A stretch of 64,000 nt of DNA, taken from the NCBI RefSeq assembly GCF_049316285.1, contig NZ_JBMOXA010000010.1, positions 62,001 to 126,000 of the forward strand, in the 5' to 3' direction. A program made the translations under genes and the position numbers. Of this stretch, positions 43,451-52,800 are shown one piece after another. The notes beneath the pieces are model-generated. The model ran no database searches. It was not told the origin of the DNA and saw only the letters and a list, made by a program, of their open reading frames with translations. The stretch comes from Rhodoferax_B sp049316285. Lineage in GTDB: Bacteria; Pseudomonadota; Gammaproteobacteria; Burkholderiales; Burkholderiaceae_C. Position 1 is the stretch's first letter. Every line of letters begins with the position of its first letter.

Positions 43451-44298
43451 AAGACATTCGCCTACAACGCCTGTTCCAAAACGGCGGCTGCCTAGACATC
43501 GCTGTAGACCATGGCGTGTGCAACGAGCCCAGCTTTCTCGATGGCCTGGAAGACATGCCGGCCACCATTGACGCGCTGGTCCAGGCCGAACCCGATGCCA
43601 TCCAGATGAACTTTGGCCAGGCCGATCTGCTGCAAAAGCGCCCCGGCCGCAGCAAACCCGCGCTGGTCATGCGCCTGGACATGGGCAACCCCTACAACGC
43701 CACCTTGCACCGCGTGATGTGGGCCGTGCTGCAAAACGAAAAAGACCCGGTGCTGCCGGCCGTGCAGATGGATGCGGCCTGCGTGGTGGTCAACCTGTTC
43801 ATGCTGCCGGGCGAGCCCGACCTGTTTCGCCAATGTGTGGCCAACATCGCGCGTGTGCGCGCCGACTGCGACCGCTACGGCATGCCGTTGATGATAGAGC
43901 CGCTGGTGATGCGCCCGCATACCGAAAAAGGCGGCTACATGGTCGACGGCGATGCCGACAAGATCGTCACGCTGACACGCCTGGCGCGCGAGATGGGCGC
44001 CGACATTGTGAAAGCCGACCCCACCACGGCCGCCACAGACTTCCACCGCGTGGTGCAAGCCGCGCGTTGCCCGGTGCTGGTGCGCGGTGGTGGCCGTGAA
44101 GACCTGCGCCAAGTGTTTGCACGCTCGCGGGTACTGCTAGACCAGGGCGCCGTGGGCATGGTCTATGGGCGCAATGTTTATCAGCACCACAACCCGTCGG
44201 CGGTGGTGCGTGCTTTGATGGCGATGATCCACCAAGGCGCGAGTGCCGAGGCGGCGTGGGATCTTTATACCGGCGCCGAGGGGACTTGTTCAGCGTAG
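43447..44298 (+). CDS. DhnA/LsrF-type class I aldolase
   Basis: A 283-residue TIM-barrel aldolase-like protein: CLDIAVDHGVCNEPSF at the N-terminus, MPLMIEPLVMRPH in the middle, the Schiff-base Lys in GADIVKADPT, and CPVLVRGGGREDLRQVF plus GMVYGRNVYQH in the phosphate-binding loops. The family includes archaeal-type fructose-bisphosphate aldolase, ADTH synthase and LsrF. The GTG start overlaps the reductase's TGA. It probably cleaves a phosphorylated ketose or related intermediate formed by the kinase and GlpD-like enzyme; the exact substrate is inference. Confidence 0.85.
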   Translation: MKDIRLQRLFQNGGCLDIAVDHGVCNEPSFLDGLEDMPATIDALVQAEPDAIQMNFGQADLLQKRPGRSKPALVMRLDMGNPYNATLHRVMWAVLQNEKDPVLPAVQMDAACVVVNLFMLPGEPDLFRQCVANIARVRADCDRYGMPLMIEPLVMRPHTEKGGYMVDGDADKIVTLTRLAREMGADIVKADPTTAATDFHRVVQAARCPVLVRGGGREDLRQVFARSRVLLDQGAVGMVYGRNVYQHHNPSAVVRALMAMIHQGASAEAAWDLYTGAEGTCSA

Positions 44299-44404
44299 CC
44301 GCAGGCCAAATCGGTAAACGAGTTTGCCGAGCAAGGGTGAGTGATAGGTTTGGTGTGTTTCATGGGTTTCGTGAAGTTCTAATTTTTACAACGAAGGAGT
44401 CAAC

Positions 44405-45460
44405 ATGAGGCGTGATTTTCTGAAGTCGGCTGTCGCCGCCGGTGCCGGCATGGCATCTGTGGGCGCCATGGCGCAAGCCGCAGCCACCACGGCACCAGCC
44501 CCTGCAAAGGGCGCCGGCCTGCGCGGCAACGCCAACGATGTCTACGTCATGAACGTGATGGTCAGCGGCGTTGAATACTGGTTCCCGGTGTATGAAATGT
44601 TCAAGTCACTGGGCGCCACACTGGGCGTCAAGACACGCTACACCGGCACGCCCGAATACGACGTCAACAAACAGTTGGCCTCGTTCGAGCAGCAGCTCGC
44701 ACGCAACCCGGCGGGCATCTTTCTGCACCCGATGAACCCCGATCCGTTCATCGAGCCCATCAACCGCGCGGCGGCCATGGGCATACCGGTCGTGACCTTC
44801 GCCGCCGACTCGCCCAATTCCAAGCGGGTGTCGTTCATCACCTCGGACAACACCCGTGAAGGTGTGGCCGCAGCAGACGCAATTGCGGCCGCACTCAACG
44901 GCAAGGGAGACTACGCCGTGCTGGAAAACCCCGGCCAGGACAACCACGACCGGCGCATCTCGGCCTTTGTCGACCGCATGAAAACAAAGCACCCCGGTAT
45001 GAAGCTGGTGGGCCGCGCAGCCACCAACCAAGATGCCAACAAAGCCTATCAGGCAGTGCTGAGCCTGATCCAGGCCAATCCGAATCTGGGCGCCCTGTTC
45101 ATGCCCGAGGCCAACACCGCGCTGGGTGCGGCGCAGGCCAAGGTCGAGTCGAAGAAAGACATCAAGGTGATGTGCTGCGACGTCAACGCCAAGATCCTGG
45201 ACATGATCAAGTCGGGCGACGTGTTTGGCTCCATCAACCCCAACCAGGGCATGCAGGGTTTCGCCGGCATGATGGCCTTGTTCATGGCCAAGAACCCACA
45301 GCTCATCGACCCGATGAACGACGCCAAACGCGCTGGCCGCAACCCCATGGGCATTCCATTCCTGGACAACGGTCTGTCGGTGGTCAGCAAGGCCAATGCC
45401 GACGACTTCTACTGGGACAAATACCTTAAGCGCCGCGGCACCCGCGGGATAGACGAATAA
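44405..45460 (+). CDS. Sugar ABC transporter substrate-binding protein, RbsB-like
   Basis: A 351-residue periplasmic binding protein of the type 1 (ribose/galactose) fold. The N-terminus MRRDFLKSAVAAGAGMAS carries a twin-arginine motif (RRDFLK), so export of a folded protein is likely. The mature part has VYEMFKSLGATLGVKTRYTG, IFLHPMNPDPFIEPINRAAA, GIPVVTFAAD and LFMPEANTALGAAQ. AAGGAG-type ribosome-binding site (acgaAGGAGtcaac) before the ATG. First of three importer genes, 106 bp after the aldolase. Confidence 0.92.
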   Translation: MRRDFLKSAVAAGAGMASVGAMAQAAATTAPAPAKGAGLRGNANDVYVMNVMVSGVEYWFPVYEMFKSLGATLGVKTRYTGTPEYDVNKQLASFEQQLARNPAGIFLHPMNPDPFIEPINRAAAMGIPVVTFAADSPNSKRVSFITSDNTREGVAAADAIAAALNGKGDYAVLENPGQDNHDRRISAFVDRMKTKHPGMKLVGRAATNQDANKAYQAVLSLIQANPNLGALFMPEANTALGAAQAKVESKKDIKVMCCDVNAKILDMIKSGDVFGSINPNQGMQGFAGMMALFMAKNPQLIDPMNDAKRAGRNPMGIPFLDNGLSVVSKANADDFYWDKYLKRRGTRGIDE

Positions 45461-45468
45461 GCCCGCGG

Positions 45469-46968
45469 ATGCTGCTCGAACTAAAAGGCATACAGAAGTC
45501 ATTCGGCGCCACCCATGCGCTGGTGGGCGTGGATTTTGCACTCGCCAGAGGGCAGATCCACGCAGTGTGTGGCGAAAACGGCGCCGGCAAGTCCACCCTG
45601 ATGAAGGTCATCGATGGCATCATCCAAGCCGATGCGGGCAGCATCGCCATCGAAGGAGAAACGGTCTACATCCAAGACCCGGGCCACGCCGCCCGACTCG
45701 GCATCTCGCTGGTGCACCAGGAGATCTCGCTGTGCGGCAGCGCCTCGGTGGCCGAGAACATCTTCATGTACGAGGTCAACACCTCGCCGCATCGGTTGAT
45801 GCGCTACGGCGAGCTGCAGCGCCGCGCCGCCGCCATTCTGCAAAAGCTCGACAAGGACATAGACACCTCGATGTGTGTGGACCAGCTCAGTTTGTCGAAC
45901 CAGCAGTTGGTGGAGATCGCCAAGGCCTTGGCGCTGGAGTGCAAGATCCTGATCCTTGACGAGCCCACAGCGGCGTTGACCGAGATCGAGTCGCAAGCGC
46001 TGTTCCGGGTGTTGAAGCAGTTGGCCCAGAGCGGCATTGGCATCGTCTACATCAGCCACCGAATGGCAGAGATTTTTGAGCACTGCAGCCACGTCACCGT
46101 GCTCAAAGACGGCGCCAATGTGTTCACCGCCGAGATTGGCCAGACCACACCGGACGAGCTGATCCGCAAGATGGTGGGGCGCGAGATGGGCTGCTTTTAT
46201 CCGCCCAAAGCACACAGCCCGGGCCATGTTGCGCTGCTCGAAGTGGACAAGCTCAGCGACGACGAAGCGGTGCACGGTGTCACGTTCACGCTGCGCCAAG
46301 GCGAGATTCTCGGCATCGCCGGGCTCATGGGCGCGGGCCGTTCGGAGATCGCCAAGGTGATTTGCGGCCTGACGCACCGCACCCAGGGCAGCGTGTCGCT
46401 TCACGGTTCACCGGTCGAGGCCAGGTCATACCAACAAGCGCTGGCCGCTGGCATCGCCTACTTGAGCGAAGACCGCAAAGCCGAGGGTGTGTTTCTGGAA
46501 ATGCCAATCCAGGCCAACGTCTCTTCTATGGCCCTGCACCGCGTGAGCACACGCTGGGGCACGGTAGACCCGGCGCGTGAGGCCGCGCTGGCGACCGAGT
46601 TGGGCCAAAAGCTGAACCTCAAATCCAATGGTGTCGCCATCGCTGCCAGCAGCCTGTCGGGCGGCAACCAACAAAAGGTGGCGATCGCCAAGCTCCTGGC
46701 CACACGGCCGAAGATCGTGTTCATGGACGAGCCCACGCGTGGAGTAGACGTAGGTGCCAAAGCCGAGATTCACCAAATATTGCGCCAGCTTGCCAACGAG
46801 GGCGTAGGCGTGGTGGTGATCTCGTCGGAACTGCCGGAAATCATAGGCCTGTGTGACCGCACGCTGGTGGTGCGGCACGGCACGGTGGTCGGTGAACTGG
46901 GCACAGAGGAAATGAACGAAGAGTCGATTTTGAGAATGGCCTCGGGACTGGAGCAGGAATCACGATGA
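45469..46968 (+). CDS. Sugar ABC transporter ATPase with two nucleotide-binding domains, RbsA-like
   Basis: A 499-residue double ATPase typical of ribose-type importers. Domain 1 has Walker A GENGAGKSTLMKV, signature LSLSNQQLVEIAKALAL and Walker B ILILDEPTAALTEIE. Domain 2 has a degenerate Walker A (GLMGAGRSEIAKV), signature LSGGNQQKVAIAKLLATRPK and Walker B IVFMDEPTRGVDVG, the normal asymmetry of the family. It begins 8 bp after the binding-protein gene and overlaps the permease by 4 bp. Confidence 0.95.
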   Translation: MLLELKGIQKSFGATHALVGVDFALARGQIHAVCGENGAGKSTLMKVIDGIIQADAGSIAIEGETVYIQDPGHAARLGISLVHQEISLCGSASVAENIFMYEVNTSPHRLMRYGELQRRAAAILQKLDKDIDTSMCVDQLSLSNQQLVEIAKALALECKILILDEPTAALTEIESQALFRVLKQLAQSGIGIVYISHRMAEIFEHCSHVTVLKDGANVFTAEIGQTTPDELIRKMVGREMGCFYPPKAHSPGHVALLEVDKLSDDEAVHGVTFTLRQGEILGIAGLMGAGRSEIAKVICGLTHRTQGSVSLHGSPVEARSYQQALAAGIAYLSEDRKAEGVFLEMPIQANVSSMALHRVSTRWGTVDPAREAALATELGQKLNLKSNGVAIAASSLSGGNQQKVAIAKLLATRPKIVFMDEPTRGVDVGAKAEIHQILRQLANEGVGVVVISSELPEIIGLCDRTLVVRHGTVVGELGTEEMNEESILRMASGLEQESR

Positions 46969-47915
46969 AATTGAAATTCAAGAACTTGAGAGAAGCCGGA
47001 CTGATCGCCATCATCTTGATGATTTGTATAGCGATGTCATTTGCCTCGGAATACTTTCTCACCTGGGAGAACATGCGCGCGATGCTGCTGTCGTTCTCGA
47101 TCGAAGGCATTGTGGTGGTGGGCATGGCCGTGTTGCTGATCGTGGGCGGTATCGACCTCTCGGTCGGCTCGGTGGTGTGCCTGGCGATGGTGATTGTCGG
47201 CAAGCTTTTTTTGCTGGGCTTGAACCCCTGGGCGGCCAGCCTGGTGGCGATTGTGGCCAGCGCCGGCATAGGCCTGTGTATTGGCCTGTGCGTGACCAAG
47301 ATCGGCCTGAGCCACTTCATCGCCTCACTGGCCTTCATGGTCATTGCGCGGGGCTTGAGCCTGGCGATGACGCAGGGCACACCGCAGTCGCTGTTCACCT
47401 TGCCGGCCGATTTCAAGTTCATCGGCCAGGGCACCATCGCCGGCATACCGGCGGTGATCCTGATCTTTCTGGCGATTGTGGTGGTCAGCGACTTTGTGCT
47501 GCGCAAGTCAACGCTGTTGCGCAAGGTGTTCTACACCGGCAGCAATGAGAAGGCCGCGCGTTATGCCGGTATCAACGTCGACAGCGTGAAGCTTTGGGTG
47601 ACGGTGTTGTGCGCCACCATGGCGGGTGTGGCCGGGGTCATTTTCACGGCGCGCTTTGGAGCGGCCACGCCCACCTTTGGTGTGGGCATGGAGCTGAACG
47701 TGATTGCAGCAGCCGTCATCGGCGGGGCAAGCTTGAAGGGCGGCTCGGGCACGATCTACGGCGCGGTGCTGGGCTTGGCCTTGTTATCGGTGGTCACCAG
47801 CTCGCTGATCTTGCTCGACGTATCGGTCTACTGGCAGGACGTGATCAAGGGCGGCATCTTGCTGGCGGCGGTATCGCTCGACCATTGGCTGAGCCACTCG
47901 AAGAAAGCGGCTTGA
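46965..47915 (+). CDS. Sugar ABC transporter permease, RbsC-like
   Basis: A 316-residue inner-membrane permease with about ten hydrophobic segments. Family blocks: MAVLLIVGGIDLSVGSVVCLAM, KVFYTGSNEKAARYAGINVDSV (ATPase-contact loop) and GAATPTFGVGMELNVIAAAVIGG with GASLKGGSGTIYGAVLG. A single permease gene implies a homodimer. Its ATG overlaps the ATPase stop (ATGA). It ends the plus-strand half of the polyol locus and converges with the efflux operon's last gene, 6 bp away. Confidence 0.94.
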   Translation: MKLKFKNLREAGLIAIILMICIAMSFASEYFLTWENMRAMLLSFSIEGIVVVGMAVLLIVGGIDLSVGSVVCLAMVIVGKLFLLGLNPWAASLVAIVASAGIGLCIGLCVTKIGLSHFIASLAFMVIARGLSLAMTQGTPQSLFTLPADFKFIGQGTIAGIPAVILIFLAIVVVSDFVLRKSTLLRKVFYTGSNEKAARYAGINVDSVKLWVTVLCATMAGVAGVIFTARFGAATPTFGVGMELNVIAAAVIGGASLKGGSGTIYGAVLGLALLSVVTSSLILLDVSVYWQDVIKGGILLAAVSLDHWLSHSKKAA

Positions 47916-47921
47916 CGCGGC

Positions 47922-48380
47922 TCAGCCAGCCTCGGCCTCACCCGGCCAGCGGTAGCCCAGCAAGCTCGCTGCGTCATACGAATGTTCGCGCACCTGGCCC
48001 AACTGGTTGCCGCCCAGCAGCCAGATCTGCCCGGCCTCTTCGCGCAGATAAAAACCTACGTGGCCGCGCCAGCCCTGAGGGTCTTCACGCGTGAGCACGG
48101 TGACACAGCCGACGCGGGGCGCCGTGAGCGGCTGGCCCCATTCGAGCCAGGCACGCGCCAAAGCCGAGTTGGTCGCGGGCAAACCGGCCTGCAGAAAACA
48201 CCAGTTGACGAACGAACCACACCAGGAGACCTGGTCGTCCCAGCCTTTGTTGTTGACGCTGGCGTGGTAGGCCTCGATACGTGGGTTGGACGCACCCGGG
48301 GCGCCCTGGGTCACGCCGATTTCGGCGCGTGCAATGTCCAACCACGGCCAAGCGGTTTTGCCATGCGGGGTGTTGTTCAT
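47922..48380 (-). CDS. TIGR02594-family NlpC/P60- or CHAP-like protein
   Basis: A 152-residue small protein with WPWLDIARAEIGVTQGAPGA, NPRIEAYHAS, the probable nucleophile Cys in VSWCGSFVNWCFLQAG, and GHVGFYL providing a His: the Cys/His arrangement of papain-like peptidoglycan amidases. No signal peptide is visible, as is common in phage-type or secreted-effector members. Its ATG overlaps the stop of the outer-membrane factor gene (ATGA), so it is co-translated with the RND efflux operon. A role in wall remodelling for trans-envelope complex assembly is only a suggestion. Confidence 0.8.
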   Translation of the reverse strand: MNNTPHGKTAWPWLDIARAEIGVTQGAPGASNPRIEAYHASVNNKGWDDQVSWCGSFVNWCFLQAGLPATNSALARAWLEWGQPLTAPRVGCVTVLTREDPQGWRGHVGFYLREEAGQIWLLGGNQLGQVREHSYDAASLLGYRWPGEAEAG

Positions 48381-49828
48381 GGCTTGGCGTTTGTGTTGGA
48401 AGCCATCTCATCCGCCAGCCAGCCACCACCCAGCGCCTGGATCAAGGCCACGGCGCTGGTCTGGCGGTTGACCTGCAACTGCACCAGGCTGCGCCGTGCG
48501 CTCAGGGCCGAGGCTTGTGCGGTGACCACGTCCGAATAACTGACCTGCCCCGCGCGGTAGCGGTTGAGCATTTGCTGCTCGGTCTTGTCGGCGTTGGCCG
48601 AGGCGGCGCGGCGCAGGCCTTCCTGCTGGGCCAGGCTGGCACTGGCGCTCAACTGGTCTTCCACGTCCTGGAAAGCGGTGAGCACGGTTTGCCGGTAACG
48701 CGCCACGGCGGCGGCGTGGCCGGCACGCGCACTGGCCACCCTGGCGTCGGTGGCGCCGCCGTCAAAAATGGTCTGGGCCAGTGTGGCGCCCACGGCCCAG
48801 GCCAGGGCCGAGAAATCGAACAACTTGCCTACATCGGCGGCGACGTTGCCGGCCGAGGCGCTGAGGCTGATGTCGGGGTAATAACCGGCGATGGCGATGC
48901 CTATGGAAGCGTTCGCCTGCGCCACGGCGCGCTCGGATGCGGCAATGTCCGGGCGGCGCTGCAGCAGCGTCGACGGCACACCCGTGGGCACGGCGGGCAC
49001 ATACGGCGTCCAGGAGGCGGGCGTGATGCGGAACTCGGCTGGCGCCAGCCCCACCAGCACGGCAATGGCGTGCTGCAGCACGGCGCGGCTGCGGACCAGG
49101 CTTTCGCGTTCGGCGCGGGTGTTGAGCAACTGGGTCTCGGCTTGCAGCACATCGCTTGAGGTGGCCAGCCCGGCGTTGTAGCGGTTGCGCGCGATGGTCT
49201 GGGCGCGTTCGTAGCCTTCAATGGTGTCGTCGAGCAGCGCGATTTCGGTGTCGGCCTCGCGCAGCGAGAAGTAGTTGCTGGCGAGCGCGCCCAGGGCCGA
49301 CAGGCGCGCCGAGGCCAGGTCGGCGGCGCTGGCTTGGGCGGCAGCCTCGGCGCTGTTGGCCGTGGCACGCAGGCGGCCCCAGAGGTCGGGCGCCCAGTCG
49401 GCACCCAGCGTCAGTGAATGGCTGCTGGCGGCAAAGTCATTACGTGTACCGGCGCGGCGGCTGCCGGCACTGAGCGACAAGCTGGGCAACAAGGCCGCGC
49501 CCTGTTCGCGCACCAGCGCTTGCGCCTGGCTGTAGCTGGCCACGGCGGCGGCGATGTTCTGGTTGGAGATCTGCACCCGCTCGGCCAGGGTATTCAACTC
49601 GGGGTCGTTGAAGCGTTGCCACCACGGGCCTTTGTCCAGCGTATCGCCGGGCGTGGCGGGCAGCCAGCCTTGCATCGCCGGGGCTTCCTGCCAGGCCGTG
49701 GGACTGCTGATGGTGGGTTGTTCATAACGCGGACCGACCGCACAACCCGCCAGCAGCACGGCCACGGCACACACCGTGGCGCGCGCCGAAAATTGAGATA
49801 AATAAGGGCTCTTTAGCACTATGGACAT
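48377..49828 (-). CDS. Outer-membrane efflux lipoprotein (NodT/OprM type)
   Basis: The outer-membrane channel of the RND pump. From ATG 49828 the 483-residue precursor has a signal peptide with lipobox LLAGC-AVGPRYEQP (Cys29). Two TolC-type repeats follow: DPELNTLAERVQISNQNIAAA..., LREADTEIALLDDTIEGYERA and the second DAQ/DVAAAYYDIS-type region VGKLFDFSALAWAVGATLAQT. A longer frame starting at 49882 (TGATG overlap with the pump gene) adds 18 residues that cover a dispersed repeat; this alternative start is possible. Fourth structural gene of the efflux operon. Confidence 0.9.
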   Translation of the reverse strand: MSIVLKSPYLSQFSARATVCAVAVLLAGCAVGPRYEQPTISSPTAWQEAPAMQGWLPATPGDTLDKGPWWQRFNDPELNTLAERVQISNQNIAAAVASYSQAQALVREQGAALLPSLSLSAGSRRAGTRNDFAASSHSLTLGADWAPDLWGRLRATANSAEAAAQASAADLASARLSALGALASNYFSLREADTEIALLDDTIEGYERAQTIARNRYNAGLATSSDVLQAETQLLNTRAERESLVRSRAVLQHAIAVLVGLAPAEFRITPASWTPYVPAVPTGVPSTLLQRRPDIAASERAVAQANASIGIAIAGYYPDISLSASAGNVAADVGKLFDFSALAWAVGATLAQTIFDGGATDARVASARAGHAAAVARYRQTVLTAFQDVEDQLSASASLAQQEGLRRAASANADKTEQQMLNRYRAGQVSYSDVVTAQASALSARRSLVQLQVNRQTSAVALIQALGGGWLADEMASNTNAKP

Positions 49829-49850
49829 GCGAGAGAAGCTATCTTTTCGA
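49826..49850 (-). repeat. Dispersed GATAGC-core repeat copy at the outer-membrane factor start
   Basis: On the minus strand AAAGATAGCTTCTCTCGCATG aligns with TTTGATAGCAAACTCGCATG at 56383-56402 in GATAGC and CTCGCATG. The ATG at its end is the proposed start codon of the outer-membrane lipoprotein. A palindromic CTATC...GATAG pairing extends it to about 49855. Confidence 0.4.
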
Positions 49851-49881
49851 TAGTATTTAAAGGGCAGCAAAAAAGACTTCA

Positions 49882-52800
49882 TCACGCAACCGCCCGCGCC
49901 AGTTGGCGCTCATTTGCCGGGCGGCGGCGCAGCTTGTCGAGCAAGACATACACCACGGGCACGGTCAGCAGTGTGAGCAACTGGCTGGCGATGAGCCCGC
50001 CTATGATGGTCACACCCAGGGGCTGGCGCAGCTCCGCGCCCTGGCCAAAGCCTATGGCCAGCGGCAATGCCCCCAGACCGGCGGCGAGTGTGGTCATCAG
50101 GATGGGACGAAAGCGCAGCAGGCAGGCTTCGCGCACCGCCGCTTCGGCGCTGAGGCCACGCGAGCGCTCGGCCTCCAATGCAAAGTCGATGATCATGATG
50201 GCGTTTTTCTTGACGATGCCAATCAGCAAAAACAGGCCAATGAGCGCAATCACCGACAGCTCCATGCGAAACAACAGCAAGGCCAGCACCGCGCCCACCC
50301 CGGCCGAGGGCAGCGTGGTCAACACGGTGATGGGGTGCACCAGGCTTTCGTACAGGATGCCCAGCACCAGGTAGATGACGATGATGGCCGCGAGTATCAG
50401 CATGGCCTGCTGGCTGCCGCTGTCCTGCGCCGCACGCGCCGTACCCTCAAAGCTGCCGCGCACGTTGATGGGCATGGCGATATCGGCCTCGGCCTGTTTC
50501 ACCAGCGCCTGCGCTTCGGCCAGGGTCACACCCTCGGCCAGGTTGAACGACACCGTGCTGGCCAGTTCAGTGTCCTGGTGGCTGACCGAGCTGGCCACGG
50601 CGCGTTCGCTGAACTTGGCAAACGCCGCCAGCGGCACCATGGTGGTGCTGCTGCTGGCCAGCGCCTGGCCGGTGGACGCGCCACGCAAGGCCGGGTTGGC
50701 CGAGGTGGTGGTCGACGTGCCGGTGCTGGCGTCGGTGGTGTTTTTCAGCGAACTGGTGCTGGTGCTGCCGCTGCTCGAGGTGCTGCTGCTGAGTGTGGAC
50801 GGCACATACACATCCTGCAGCACGATGGGGCTGCGCTGGTAGCGCGGCGCCCACTCCATGATCACCGAATACTGGTTCAGGTCGTTGTAGATGGTGGCCA
50901 CCGAGCGTTGGCCGAAGGCGTTGTAGAGCGCACTGTCCACCGCACTCGACGTGATGCCCAGGCGCGCGGCCGCATCGCGGTCTACATCAACAAAGGTTTC
51001 AATGCCGTTGTCGGCCGACTCGCCGTCCACATCGGTCAACTGCGGCAACTCGCGCAAGCGGTTTGCCAGTTTCTCAGACCATTTGGACAGGTCGGCCGCG
51101 TTGTCGCTTTTCAGCGTGTATTGGTTGTTCGAGTTGGCCGAGCGCCCGCCCATGCGCAACTCCTGCACCGGGCCCAAAAACACCCGCAGCCCGGTGATCT
51201 GGTTCAACTGCGGACGCAGGCGGTTGACCACATCGGTGGTGCTCTCGGTGCGTTGGCCCAGCGGCTTCAGGTTGACAAACATGAAGCCGCCACCCGCACG
51301 CGAGCCGCCGCCAAAGCCCACCACGGTGTCCACCGCCGGGTCTTTGTGGATGATGTCCACGGCCTGCTGCAGCTTGAGTGTGAAGTCGGCCGCCGAGATG
51401 CTGCGGTCGGCGCGCAGGCCGGCGTTCAGTTGGCCGTTGTCCTGCTGCGGAAAGTAGCCCTTGGGCACGTGCGCAAACAGGTAGACGTTGAGCCCCACCA
51501 CGGCCACGAGCGAGAACATCACCGCCGCCTTGCTGGCCAGGGCCCAATCGAGGCTGTGGCCATACAGGCGCAGCACCCGCTGCCAGCCACGCTCGCCCCA
51601 CCCGGCCAGCCTGCCGGGTTTCCTGGACGGGTCTTCGGCCTCGGAGCGCAGCAACATGGCACACATCATGGGGGTGGTGGTGAGCGAGATCACCAGCGAG
51701 ATCAACACCGCCACCGACAGCGTGACCGCAAACTCGCGGAACAGCCGCCCCACCTGGCCGCCCATGAACAACAGCGGAATAAACACCGCCACCAGCGACA
51801 GGCTGATGGACAACACGGTAAAGCCGACCTCGCGCGCCCCACGCAGGGCCGCCTGCATGCGGTCCATGCCGGCCTCGATGTGGCGCGTGGTGTTTTCCAG
51901 CACCACAATCGCATCGTCCACCACAAAGCCGGTGGCCACGGTCAACGCCATCAGGCTCAGGTTGTTGAGCGAATAGCCCAGCAGGTACATCACGCCGAAT
52001 GTGCCCGCCAACGACACCACGGTGGCCACGGCCGGGATGATGGTGGCGCGCGCGCGGCGCAGGAACAGCCCCACCACCAGCACCACCAGCACCACGGCGA
52101 TCATCAGCGTGACCTCCACCTCGCGCAGCGACGCACGGATGGAGTTGGTGCGGTCGGAAGCCACGGCCACTTCGATGTCGGGCGGCAACTGGGCGCGCAA
52201 CTCGGGCAACAGGTCGCGCACGCCGTCCACGGTCTCGATGATGTTGGCACCGGCCTCCTGGGTGATGAGCACAATCACCGCCGGCTCGCCATTAAACAGG
52301 CCCACGGTGCGGGTGTTCTCCACGCTGTCGCTCACATTCGCCACATCGCGCAGGCGCACAGCGGCGTCATTGCGCCAGGCGATCACCAGGTCGCGGTAGT
52401 CGGCGGCGCGCAGGCCGGGCGCGGGGGTGTAGATCTGCAGCCGGCGGTCGCTGTTCTCGATCACACCCTTTGGGCGGTTGGCGTTGTTGGCCTGTATGGC
52501 GGCACGCACGTCCTCGGAGCTGATGCCCATCTTGTTGAGTGCATACGGTGTCAGCTCCACGCGCACCGCCGGCAACGAGGCGCCGCCCAGCTCCACGTCG
52601 CCCACACCCTCTACCTGCGACAGGCGCTGGCTGACCACGTTGGACACCGCGTCATAGATCTGCCCCGGTGTGCGGCTCTTGGAGGTGAGCGCCAGAATGA
52701 TGGCCGGCGCCGCCGAGGGGTTGGCTTTACGGTAAGTGGGATTGCGGCGCAGCGAGGCCGGCAGATCGGCCCGGGCGGCGTTGATGGCGGCCTGCACCTC

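Noticed and set aside
38369..47915. Reading the kinase, LsrF-like aldolase and Rbs-type importer as an AI-2 (Lsr) system
   Set aside because: No LsrR, LsrG or second permease, and a GlpD-like flavoprotein plus an aldo/keto reductase point to polyol or sugar catabolism.
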